A stretch of DNA of 64,000 bases. Origin: Lentilactobacillus farraginis DSM 18382 = JCM 14108. Lineage in GTDB: Bacteria; Bacillota; Bacilli; Lactobacillales; Lactobacillaceae. Positions 53,989 to 62,725 of this stretch are shown here, one piece after another. A program made the translations under genes and the position numbers. The stretch is from positions 1 to 64,000 of the forward strand of contig NZ_BAKI01000003.1 of the NCBI RefSeq assembly GCF_000583655.1. The letters are read 5' to 3'. Below the pieces are notes generated by a model. That model had not been told where the DNA came from and made no database searches. It was given only the letters and a program-made list of their open reading frames with translations. Each line of letters begins with the position of its first letter. The stretch's first letter is position 1.

Positions 53989-55161
53989 TCAATCAACCTG
54001 ATTTTCCAATAAGAATGCTTTGAAATAATCAAACGCCATTTCACGAATTGTCTCAATACCAATCTGTTTAACCGGTGATTCCGTGGATTCATCAACATCC
54101 AACAGTTCGACCGTTAACAATCCTGTCGCTAAATTCAAATCAGTTGGAAAGGCCGCAAAATTTTCCTTATCCGCCAATTCAAAACGAATCAGCTTTCGAA
54201 ACTTGATTGATTGATAAAGGATATGAATCAAAATATTATCAGCGTCATCAAACGCCCGCTCAGCATTTAAGACCGGCAGGGCAAAGTGGCCGGCTGCTTT
54301 ATTCAAATGAACGAATCGCTGAATCAGGCTTAAATAGTCCCCATCCAGCAGCAACCGCTTAATGTCGTCATAACGAATCCAGACATACCCGCCAAAGCGC
54401 CCGTTCATATCAACCACCATCATAACAAACTCATTGGGATTGGCAGCAATTACCTGGCCAACATAAAAGTATTTTCGCTCATCATCAGTATCAATAATCA
54501 GATACGCTTGATCCAGCTGACGCTGCCGAATAATTTCTCGGAATTGATCGGAATCAGTTATTGTGACATCTTCAATGTGATTCTCGGGTTTGATCATCGT
54601 TAACGTTTCTTGGACCAACTGCAGCTCGGTTCCGCCAAACTCAATTCCGCGGAGATCCTCTGCCGGAATCGTGGTCATCTTCTGTTTGGAAAAATCAAAT
54701 TTACTGAGGTTCAAAAAGCTTAGCCCATCCTGCCAAACAGCTTTAATCAACCCTTCGTTATATTTCAATCGACCATTTTCAAACGTAATCATCAGCGCAA
54801 CCCGTTGCTGTTCATATAACGTCTTGATAATGCGATCGTATAACGAATCACTCATCTTGATCGGCATATCAAACGATGGATTATTAACTAAATCATGCAT
54901 TTCATCAAAGGAAATCCGGTCTTTCATACTAGCCAAGTCATAACTGTCAGTTTCGATTTCTTTAATAGCGCTGATTTTTAAGTAAACTTCGCCATCTTGA
55001 ATACCATAATCATTGTAGGTCAACATAACAAAGTCGCTGGTCCCCAGATACTGGATAATACCGGTGTAGACGATATCGCTGTCTTTTTGAAAGGCATTGA
55101 TCAACTGCTCGTCAATTTGCGCCGACCTTAGCTGTTCATAGATTGTTTTCAATTGAGCCAC
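53989..55161 (-). CDS. Uncharacterised four-repeat protein, possibly Sm-fold-like
   Basis: 390 residues without signal or membrane segments. Four related beta-rich segments can be seen at about 30-70, 120-175, 230-275 and 322-375. Segments 1 and 3 share the pattern Y-x-G-x-I-x4-x-x-F-V-M followed by a second strand and I/IKxI/L. The short bent-strand pattern resembles Sm/Hfq-like barrels, but this is visual and not proven. It is 59 bp downstream of asparaginase on the same strand. Confidence 0.72.
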   Translation of the reverse strand: MAQLKTIYEQLRSAQIDEQLINAFQKDSDIVYTGIIQYLGTSDFVMLTYNDYGIQDGEVYLKISAIKEIETDSYDLASMKDRISFDEMHDLVNNPSFDMPIKMSDSLYDRIIKTLYEQQRVALMITFENGRLKYNEGLIKAVWQDGLSFLNLSKFDFSKQKMTTIPAEDLRGIEFGGTELQLVQETLTMIKPENHIEDVTITDSDQFREIIRQRQLDQAYLIIDTDDERKYFYVGQVIAANPNEFVMMVVDMNGRFGGYVWIRYDDIKRLLLDGDYLSLIQRFVHLNKAAGHFALPVLNAERAFDDADNILIHILYQSIKFRKLIRFELADKENFAAFPTDLNLATGLLTVELLDVDESTESPVKQIGIETIREMAFDYFKAFLLENQVD

Positions 55162-55220
55162 CTTCTTTCCCGTGAGTTGTTAATTCATCATGATAATTAT
55201 AAACGCTTGAATCCACGCAT

Positions 55221-56195
55221 CTACGATATGGCATTGCTGACGAACTCACGAAGATCATCACCGGCCTTGCCCGCGCTCAGACCAACCAGCAACTTAATTC
55301 TGGCCTTCTGACCGTTTAACCCCTGACAAAGGATCAGACCCATTTTCTTCAACTGAATGCCGCCACCCTCATAATCGTAAATATCCTGGGCAACCCCGTT
55401 ATAACATCTGGAAACCAGCACAATCGGAATATGACGATCAATCAGGCGTTGAATGGCTGGCAACGTTTGCGGCGGCAAATTACCGGCGCCCAGTCCTTCA
55501 ACAACCAGTCCCCGGGTAGTTGGCTGATTAATCGCGTCAAACAATTCACCATTCATTCCTGCATAGCCCTTAATCAGATACACACCGTTTATAACGTGAT
55601 CGATGTCGGCAACTTCTGTTTGAATCAACTCTTGAAAATACTTGGCTTTGTTTTGAGTCACAATTCCAATTGGCCCAAACGTTGGGGTTCGAAACGTTGC
55701 GACATTGGTCGTGTGGGTTTTGGTCACAAACCGCGCCGTATGTATTTCATCATTCATGACAACCAAAACCCCTTTACCATAGGATTCATCGGTTGCCGCA
55801 ACCAAAATCGCGTTTCGGAAATTATACAGCCCATCGGAACCGATTTCGTTTGAGGAACGCATTGCGCCGGTAACGACAACCGGAATCGTATTTGGCAGTG
55901 TCAGATCCAAAAAATAAGCCGTTTCTTCGAGGGTATCTGTTCCGTGGGTAATCACGACCCCGTCAACACCATCATCAATCGCTTTCATGATTCGCTGCTT
56001 GATTTTCAGCATAACCGTCGGCGTTACGTGTGGTGAGGGTAGGTTGAACATTTCATCCGTAATCAGATTGATTTGTCCCTTTAAAATTACTTGTTCTTCG
56101 GCAATCGGGTTTTCGTCATTCGGGACAACTTCGCCCTTTTCGTTTTGAGACATCGAGATTGTCCCACCGGTATGAATTGCTAGAATTGTTTTCAT
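55221..56195 (-). CDS. ansA: L-asparaginase
   Basis: Hydrolyses asparagine to aspartate and ammonia. 324 residues with the nucleophile motif HTGGTIS (Thr9), the second motif THGTDTLEETAYFL and a Lys in the VTGAMRSSNE-VAATDESYGKG stretch. No signal peptide, so cytoplasmic type I. AGG precedes ATG (GGAGGCC). It heads the cluster with the four-repeat protein, membrane protein and zinc-ribbon protein. Confidence 0.92.
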   Translation of the reverse strand: MKTILAIHTGGTISMSQNEKGEVVPNDENPIAEEQVILKGQINLITDEMFNLPSPHVTPTVMLKIKQRIMKAIDDGVDGVVITHGTDTLEETAYFLDLTLPNTIPVVVTGAMRSSNEIGSDGLYNFRNAILVAATDESYGKGVLVVMNDEIHTARFVTKTHTTNVATFRTPTFGPIGIVTQNKAKYFQELIQTEVADIDHVINGVYLIKGYAGMNGELFDAINQPTTRGLVVEGLGAGNLPPQTLPAIQRLIDRHIPIVLVSRCYNGVAQDIYDYEGGGIQLKKMGLILCQGLNGQKARIKLLVGLSAGKAGDDLREFVSNAIS

Positions 56196-56314
56196 AGAAA
56201 TTTGGCCTCCAAAATGATAATCTATACTATTGTACTCTATAATAAAAGCTGAAGAAATACGAGAACAAAAATAAAGTTCCCGGCATTCACAGTCTCATAG
56301 AAAGAAGTGCGTTT

Positions 56315-56686
56315 ATGTCAGATTCTGATAGATATTATAAACCCCAAACCTCTAAAGATGCCATGCGGCAAATTGAAATGCTGTTTAATAAGTATAAAGA
56401 CGCGCCCCTTACCCAAGAACTGGTTGATTATCACCAAAATCTGGTTAATCGACTGAAAACCGATATTATGCAGGCAGCCAAATCTGAAAACGTTCCAACC
56501 AGAATTACCAACCTTGAATCAATGATCAATGTCATGACCCGCTGGCTGCAAATCAGGCTTTCGGGCAAGCCATTCAACGGTGAAATGAGTCACTTCAAAT
56601 ACGTCAGTAATAGCACCAAGCCGGTATTCAAACGCCGAGTTCATAAAATAAAGGGCAGCCAGGGTCACCGGTCGTCGAGACATTAA
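56315..56686 (+). CDS. Small uncharacterised protein
   Basis: 123 residues, soluble and helical, with a very basic C-terminus (FKRRVHKIKGSQGHRSSRH). AAAGAAG lies ahead of ATG. Stands 51 bp before potA and could share its transcript. No motif recognised. Confidence 0.72.
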   Translation: MSDSDRYYKPQTSKDAMRQIEMLFNKYKDAPLTQELVDYHQNLVNRLKTDIMQAAKSENVPTRITNLESMINVMTRWLQIRLSGKPFNGEMSHFKYVSNSTKPVFKRRVHKIKGSQGHRSSRH

Positions 56687-56737
56687 GCTGACCAGCTTGG
56701 TTAGTCGGCCCGCCCACCTTACAAGGAGGCTCGAAAA

Positions 56738-57832
56738 TTGAGCAAAACAATTATTGAATTACAACATGTCTACAAGAAATACGATGACTTTACCGCCCTT
56801 AAAGATATCAATTTTAAATTAAATCAGGGAGAATTTTACACCCTGCTTGGCCCTTCAGGATGTGGTAAAACCACCATTCTGCAAACCATTGCCGGCTTTA
56901 CCGATGCCACTTCCGGTCAGGTCCTGTTTGACGGTCAAAAAATCAACGATATCCCGGCTAACCAACGCCAGCTAAACACCGTTTTTCAAGATTACGCGCT
57001 TTTCCCGAATATGAACGTTTACGACAATGTCGCCTTCGGTCTGGTGCTTCATAAAGTTAAGAAAGCCGAAATTGCCGAGCGGGTTCACGACGCCTTAAAA
57101 TTGGTTCAGTTGGACCAATATGCCAATCGGGAAATCTCGGAACTTTCCGGTGGCCAAAAGCAGCGAATCGCAATTGCCAGAGCGATTGTTAACCGGCCAA
57201 AGGTCCTGCTGCTGGATGAACCGTTGTCCGCGCTGGATGCCAAACTGCGAAAAGATATGCAGTATGAATTGCGCAGCCTCCAACAAAGCTTGGGCATTAC
57301 CTTCCTGTTTGTCACCCATGATCAAGAAGAAGCTCTGGCAATGAGTGATCAAATTTTTGTTATGAACAAGGGCCAAATTCTTCAAAAGGGTGATCCGGTT
57401 GATATCTATGACGAACCGATCAATCACTTTGTGGCCGACTTTATCGGTGAAAGTAATATCATCCCAGGACATATGATCCAGGATTACGAAGTATCGTTTC
57501 TTGGTCATACCTTTGCGTGCGCTGATGCGGGAATGCGGCCGAATGAACCGGTTGAAGTCGTTATCCGGCCTGAAGACCTGGTCATTACAACCCCTGAGAA
57601 AGGCAAATTGCAGGTAAAAGTCAGTACCCAGCTTTTCCGGGGGGATTATTACGAAATCCTGGCTTACGACAAGCAGGATAATGAATGGTTGATTCACTCC
57701 ACAAACGCAACTACCGACAACGCAATTGTCGGCCTAACCTTTGGCCCCAACGATATGCACGTTATGCGCTACAACGAGACTGAAGCCAAGTTTAATTCCC
57801 GGTTGGAAACTTATGAAGAACAGGAGGGGTAA
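56738..57832 (+). CDS. potA: Spermidine/putrescine ABC transporter ATPase
   Basis: ATPase of the polyamine importer, 364 residues: GPSGCGKTT (Walker A), LSGGQKQR (signature), VLLLDEP (Walker B) and a C-terminal TOBE domain (VVIRPEDL). The start is TTG, 8 nt after AAGGAGG. First gene of potABCD; the potB start follows 3 bp after its stop. Confidence 0.93.
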   Translation: MSKTIIELQHVYKKYDDFTALKDINFKLNQGEFYTLLGPSGCGKTTILQTIAGFTDATSGQVLFDGQKINDIPANQRQLNTVFQDYALFPNMNVYDNVAFGLVLHKVKKAEIAERVHDALKLVQLDQYANREISELSGGQKQRIAIARAIVNRPKVLLLDEPLSALDAKLRKDMQYELRSLQQSLGITFLFVTHDQEEALAMSDQIFVMNKGQILQKGDPVDIYDEPINHFVADFIGESNIIPGHMIQDYEVSFLGHTFACADAGMRPNEPVEVVIRPEDLVITTPEKGKLQVKVSTQLFRGDYYEILAYDKQDNEWLIHSTNATTDNAIVGLTFGPNDMHVMRYNETEAKFNSRLETYEEQEG

Positions 57833-57835
57833 TCA

Positions 57836-58644
57836 TTGAAAAAAAGTTTTCGGGCGATGTTCTACACGCCCTATCTCATGTGGTTGGCCCTTTTTGTTAT
57901 CGCACCGGTCGGCTTAATCGTTTATTACTCATTTTTCAATATTTCCCATCAGTTTACCTTTGCCAATTATGTCACCTTTTTCCGATCAGGCACCTACCTG
58001 ACGATGACGGCCAACTCGGTTTTATACGCTTTCCTAATCACCCTGATTTCACTTTTAATCAGCTACCCGATGGCACTGGTGATCAGTAAGTTAAAACACC
58101 GTGATTTATGGATCCTGCTGGTCATTCTGCCAACCTGGATCAACCTGCTTTTGAAGGCCTACGCTTTTATCGGTCTGCTCAGTCATGATGGGCTGGTAAA
58201 TAATCTGTTTGAACTGGTCGGATTACCGGCACAGCATATGCTGTTTACGGATACCAGCTTTATCCTGGTTGCCGCCTACATTCAGATTCCGTTTATGATT
58301 CTGCCAATCTATAATGCCCTGACCGACATCAGCGACTCTTATATCAAGCAAGCCATGATCTGGGGGCAACTAACTGGCAGACATTAACCAAAATTATTAT
58401 CCCAATGACCATGCCGGGAATCAAATCCGGCGTTCAAATTGTTTTTATCCCGTCACTTTCCCTCTTCATGCTGTCACGACTAATCGGCGGTAATAAAATC
58501 ATCACCCTTGGGACTGCCGTGGAAGAACATTTTTTAACCACCATGAACTGGGGAATGGGCTCAACAATCGGCGTGGTCCTCATCATTTCCATGGTTGTTG
58601 TCATGCTGTTTACCAACACCAAGCGAAAGAGGGGGCGTAACTGA
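57836..58644 (+). pseudogene. potB: Spermidine/putrescine ABC permease, apparent frameshift
   Basis: Membrane permease of the polyamine importer, about 269 residues when bridged, with six membrane segments. The frame is lost after SYIKQA at about 58354. One extra C (GCCCAT) restores HDLGATNWQTLTKIIIPMTM, the coupling (EAA) loop that contacts PotA. TTG start follows AGGAGGGG. It overlaps the potC start by one base. Confidence 0.9.
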
Positions 58645-59465
58645 TGGCCAACCGTTCTTCAAAGCTTGGGAAACTCTATATTACCCTTGTTTTTCTGCTT
58701 TTATATTTACCAATTTTTTACCTGATTATCTATTCTTTCAGTAAGGGCACCACGATGACTAATTTTCATGGTTTCAGCCTGACACATTACAATGAGCTGT
58801 TCCATGATAAGCGAATGCTGGCAATTTTTCTGGATACCATTTTAATTGCCCTGCTCTCCTCTGTTTTTTCGACCATTATCGGTACCATGGGTGCTTTGGG
58901 AATTAACAACAGTAAGCGAAAGCGATCTCGGCAGACGCTGCTTTCGTTGAATAATGTCCTACTGGTCTCACCCGATGTTATTATGGGTGCTAGCTTTCTA
59001 ATCTTCTTTACTTCACTTAAAGTACCGCTGGGATTCTGGTCAGTTCTTCTGAGCCACATCGCTTTTGAAATCCCGATTGTCGTTTTGATGGTCCTGCCGA
59101 GGCTGGATGAAATGAGTACTTCCTTAATTAATGCTGCCACGGACCTGGGCGCGACGTCGGGTCAGGTCTTAAGCAAAGTTATTCTACCATTCATTCAACC
59201 CGGGATTATTGCCGGCTTCTTTATGGCGATTACCTATTCGCTGGACGACTTTGCCGTTACCTTCTTTGTAACCGGCAATGGCTTTACCACCCTTTCAGTT
59301 GAAATCTATTCACGGGCCCGGCAGGGAATCAGCTTGGAAATCAACGCTTTGGCGGGAATTATGTTCATTTTCTCGCTTGTCTTGGTCGTGGTTTATTACT
59401 TTATCGAAAATCATAACCTGGTTGCCCGTCGAAAAAAAGATAAACTGGGGGTGCCAAATCAATGA
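58644..59465 (+). CDS. potC: Spermidine/putrescine ABC permease
   Basis: Second permease of the polyamine importer, 273 residues with six membrane segments and the EAA-loop AATDLGATSGQVLSKVILP. Start ATG overlaps the potB stop (TGATGG), and its stop overlaps the potD start (ATGA), as in a tightly coupled operon. Confidence 0.92.
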   Translation: MANRSSKLGKLYITLVFLLLYLPIFYLIIYSFSKGTTMTNFHGFSLTHYNELFHDKRMLAIFLDTILIALLSSVFSTIIGTMGALGINNSKRKRSRQTLLSLNNVLLVSPDVIMGASFLIFFTSLKVPLGFWSVLLSHIAFEIPIVVLMVLPRLDEMSTSLINAATDLGATSGQVLSKVILPFIQPGIIAGFFMAITYSLDDFAVTFFVTGNGFTTLSVEIYSRARQGISLEINALAGIMFIFSLVLVVVYYFIENHNLVARRKKDKLGVPNQ

Positions 59466-60532
59466 AAAGATTCATGTTTGTCATTATTATCTTATTGGCT
59501 ATTTGTGCCGGGCTGGGATTTGGCAGCCACGAACTAACCAAATCAACCGGTGACTCCGGCAGTAAAGTCCTAAATCTTTATAACTGGGGTGATTATATCG
59601 ACCCCGCCCTGTTATCCAAATTTGAAAAACAGACCGGCTACCACGTAAATGTCGAAACCTTTGACAGCAATGAGGCTATGTACACCAAGATTAAACAAGG
59701 CGGTACCAGCTATGATTTGACAGTGCCAAGTGACTACATGGTTCAAAAGATGAAAGCTGATCACCTGCTTATCCCGTTGGATAAAAGTAAATTGACCGGT
59801 ATGCAGAACTACGGTGCCGCGTTTATGAACAAGTCATTTGATCCCGGCAACCGTTATTCAATCCCCTACTTTTGGGGGACTTTGGGGATCATCTACAACG
59901 ATCAATTCATCAAATCGGGTGAATTGACTCATTGGAATCAGTTGTGGCGGTCCAAATATCGAAATGATATTATGTTGATTGATTCCGCCCGAGATGTCAT
60001 GGGGCTTTCCTTGATTTCACAAGGCCATTCGGTTAACACAACCAACACCCGGGAACTCGTCGCGGCCAAAGACAAGCTTAACCGGCTGTCGCCCAACGTA
60101 AAAGCGGTAGTGGCCGACGAAATCAAAATGTATATGGCTGAAGGTGAAGCCCCGATTGCAGTTGATTGGTCCGGTGAGGCCAGTGAAATGATGTCGCAAA
60201 ACAGTCATTTACACTACGTTGTTCCTACCGAGGGCAGTAACATGTGGTTTGACAATCTGGTCATCCCCAAAACAGCCAAACACTTCAAAGCGATTTATGC
60301 CTTTTTGAACTTTATGAACCGTCCGGAAAACGCTGCTCAAAACGCCAACTACATTGGGTACGCAACCCCTAATATGGCCGCCTATAAACGTCTGCCAAAA
60401 GCCGTCCGGGAAGACAAGCAATTTTATCCGTCTCAACAGGTAATCAACCGACTGGAAGTTTACCAAAACCTCAGTGCCAAAAAAGTCCAGCAATACAACG
60501 ATTTATATCTCGAATTTAAAATGCATCATTAA
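59462..60532 (+). CDS. potD: Spermidine/putrescine-binding protein
   Basis: Extracytoplasmic binding protein, 356 residues. An N-terminal hydrophobic segment is followed by LNLYNWGDYIDPALLSKFEK and YDLTVPSDYMVQKM, typical of PotD. The sequence around Cys16 (LLAIC) is not a standard lipobox, so it may be held by an uncleaved anchor. No terminator was found directly after it. Confidence 0.92.
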   Translation: MKRFMFVIIILLAICAGLGFGSHELTKSTGDSGSKVLNLYNWGDYIDPALLSKFEKQTGYHVNVETFDSNEAMYTKIKQGGTSYDLTVPSDYMVQKMKADHLLIPLDKSKLTGMQNYGAAFMNKSFDPGNRYSIPYFWGTLGIIYNDQFIKSGELTHWNQLWRSKYRNDIMLIDSARDVMGLSLISQGHSVNTTNTRELVAAKDKLNRLSPNVKAVVADEIKMYMAEGEAPIAVDWSGEASEMMSQNSHLHYVVPTEGSNMWFDNLVIPKTAKHFKAIYAFLNFMNRPENAAQNANYIGYATPNMAAYKRLPKAVREDKQFYPSQQVINRLEVYQNLSAKKVQQYNDLYLEFKMHH

Positions 60533-60609
60533 GAATCCCTGAACGATCGGAATTTAATTGGTCATAATCAGAGAAAAGATTTAAACTGAAATATGAGGTG
60601 AAGTTAGGA

Positions 60610-60948
60610 ATGGCAAGAAAAAGCAAGAAAAAAGAAATCAAAGAAATTATTATCGATATGAACGAATTTATCGTCACGTACGCGGCAACACTATTAGATC
60701 CATCCCAAAATCTGTCACAATTGATTTATGAAACCGCAAAGGACGACCTGACTAAAATGGATGATTTATTTAAAGATAACGGTTTTGGTCGCAAGAATAA
60801 ATTCGTCAATATTGGTGAAGGCTTTCTTCGTGATTGGCAGGGCTTGGATGAAGCAGAGGCCAAGCAGCAGGCAGATCAACTGGCAAAAGAGGCTATTGAT
60901 TACCTGGGGAAAAATGCCGACTTTTTCGAAACATGGCGAACAGATTAA
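60610..60948 (+). CDS. Small soluble uncharacterised protein
   Basis: 112 residues, acidic, helical, ending KNADFFETWRTD. The first ten residues are Lys-rich. ATG 60610 is 8 nt after GAGGTGA; the frame begins with GTG at 60598 inside that site. No motif recognised. Confidence 0.72.
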   Translation: MARKSKKKEIKEIIIDMNEFIVTYAATLLDPSQNLSQLIYETAKDDLTKMDDLFKDNGFGRKNKFVNIGEGFLRDWQGLDEAEAKQQADQLAKEAIDYLGKNADFFETWRTD

Positions 60949-60977
60949 GCCACAAACAAAACATTTTAATGTTAATT

Positions 60978-61016
60978 AAGAGCCACGACAGACCGTTTGC
61001 TTGTCCGGCTCTTTTA
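60978..61016 (+). terminator. Terminator after the small gene
   Basis: AAGAGCCACGACA pairs with TGTCCGGCTCTTTT. Confidence 0.8.
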
Positions 61017-61136
61017 TTTTATTTTTCAAAAATCAAAGCCGGTCATTTGCTGAGCAAATCCCGCTTGATTTCGGTCAAACTGCGTATAATGAAGTTTGAT
61101 CATTCAAGTATCACTTTTTCAAAGGGGGATTCAGCA

Positions 61137-62591
61137 GTGAATAATTCAGTGACCAAACCCACACCTTCGACACCACCGGCGACTCAGAAAAACAGCTGGT
61201 GGATCTTGGTTTCTATTGGTACCTTTGCCTTTATGTCCAATTTGGATTCCAGTATCGTAAATATCGCACTACCAATTATGGCGAAACAGCTGCAGGTCCC
61301 AATGAACCAAGTTGAATGGGTCGTTTCAGCCTACCTTATTATTTTAAGCGCACTGCTCCTGTTCTTTGGAAAATTAGGCGACCTTTACGGCAAGGTGAAG
61401 GTCTTTCGAATTGGGACCCTCGTTTTTCTGGCAGGCTCATTTATTTCCGGTTTGCAAATTAATTTTTCGATACTGCTGATCGGTCGGGCCATTCAGGGAA
61501 CCGGTGCGGCAATGACGCTTTCCAACACCTATGGCATCACTACGTCAACGTTCGGCGTCAAGGAACGCGGCCGGGCAATGGGATTTGTCGGTACCTTCGT
61601 CGCATTGGGCGCCATTGCAGGCCCCGGTCTGGGCGGCTTAATTCTTTCCCGGCTTTCCTGGGGATACATCTTCTGGGTAAACCTGCCATTTGGCATTTTT
61701 GCGATCATTCTGGGAGCCGTTGTCATGCCGAAAAATTATCAAACGACGGGTCGAGGCATTGACTGGTTGGGGTTTCTCAACTTTGCGCTGCTTATCTTCA
61801 GCCTTTTCCTGGGCGTTTTTCTCGGTCAGGAAATTGGCTATACTGCCCCATTGCCACTGGGACTATTCTTAATTGCGATGCTTACTTTCTGGGGTTTTAT
61901 TCACACTGAAAAGCGGACTTCAAACCCGCTAATGCCACTTTCACTGTTTAAAATCAAAGCATTTGCCTATGGCTTGGGTGCAGCGGTCTTGATTTTCCTC
62001 GCCAACTTCTTTACGGTAATCATTCTCCCGTTTTATTTGGAAGATGCCCGGAGATTAAGTGCCGGCCAAGCCGGTACGCTACTGATTATCTTCCCGGTCG
62101 TAATGGTTTTTGCCGGACCGATTGGTGGCTGGTTCGCCGATCACTTTTCCCAAGCCAGAGTGGCCTCAATCGGACTGGCAATCGTTGCGATAGCCCAAGC
62201 CATGTATTACTTTCTGACCCTGACCAGCCCAATTTGGGTTTACGTTGTGATCACAATCATTATGGCAATCGGAACCGGATTATTTCAGTCGCCCAACAGC
62301 GATATTGTCATGTCTGTCGTTCCCAAAGACCAATTGGGCAGTGCCGGCAGTTTGAACGCTCTGGCTCGAAACATCGGTATGATTTCCGGAACTGCCCTAT
62401 CGACCAGCGCATTATTTATCGGGATGAGTCTTAAAGCCGGTTTTCGCGTCACTAATTACTTACCCAGCCAACCGGAAACCTTTATTTTCGGCATGCATCT
62501 GGCGTTTGCAATCTCGTTATTGATTATAGTGGGTGCCTTCATCCTGTCCGTTCTTCAAGGGCGAAATGTAAAGGCATCCGATTTAAAATAA
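61137..62591 (+). CDS. MFS multidrug exporter, EmrB/QacA (DHA2) type
   Basis: About 484 residues with fourteen membrane segments. NLDSSIVNIALPIMAKQL in the first segment and GRAIQGTGAAMTLSNTYGI in the fifth are standard marks of the DHA2 drug:proton antiporter family. The frame is open back to 60933, but GTG 61137, 8 nt after AAAGGGGG, gives the usual N-terminus. Substrate unknown; no regulator gene is adjacent. Confidence 0.88.
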   Translation: MNNSVTKPTPSTPPATQKNSWWILVSIGTFAFMSNLDSSIVNIALPIMAKQLQVPMNQVEWVVSAYLIILSALLLFFGKLGDLYGKVKVFRIGTLVFLAGSFISGLQINFSILLIGRAIQGTGAAMTLSNTYGITTSTFGVKERGRAMGFVGTFVALGAIAGPGLGGLILSRLSWGYIFWVNLPFGIFAIILGAVVMPKNYQTTGRGIDWLGFLNFALLIFSLFLGVFLGQEIGYTAPLPLGLFLIAMLTFWGFIHTEKRTSNPLMPLSLFKIKAFAYGLGAAVLIFLANFFTVIILPFYLEDARRLSAGQAGTLLIIFPVVMVFAGPIGGWFADHFSQARVASIGLAIVAIAQAMYYFLTLTSPIWVYVVITIIMAIGTGLFQSPNSDIVMSVVPKDQLGSAGSLNALARNIGMISGTALSTSALFIGMSLKAGFRVTNYLPSQPETFIFGMHLAFAISLLIIVGAFILSVLQGRNVKASDLK

Positions 62592-62671
62592 TTATTCAAA
62601 AATAAAGCGTGGACCAAAAGTCGGTTACTCCCAGCGCACCTTTCCATTCGGGAATAATCGTGATTAATCAA

Positions 62672-62713
62672 AACGGGGCCGGACAAAATTACTTTTGTCT
62701 CGGTCCCGTTTTT
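62672..62713. terminator. Bidirectional terminator
   Basis: AAACGGGGCCGGACAAA pairs with TTTGTCTCGGTCCCGTTTTT (wobbles) between converging genes. Confidence 0.85.
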
Positions 62714-62725
62714 CTCGTATACAGA

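Noticed and set aside
57095-57697. A 200-residue open frame opposite potA
   Set aside because: It is antisense to the clear ABC ATPase motifs.
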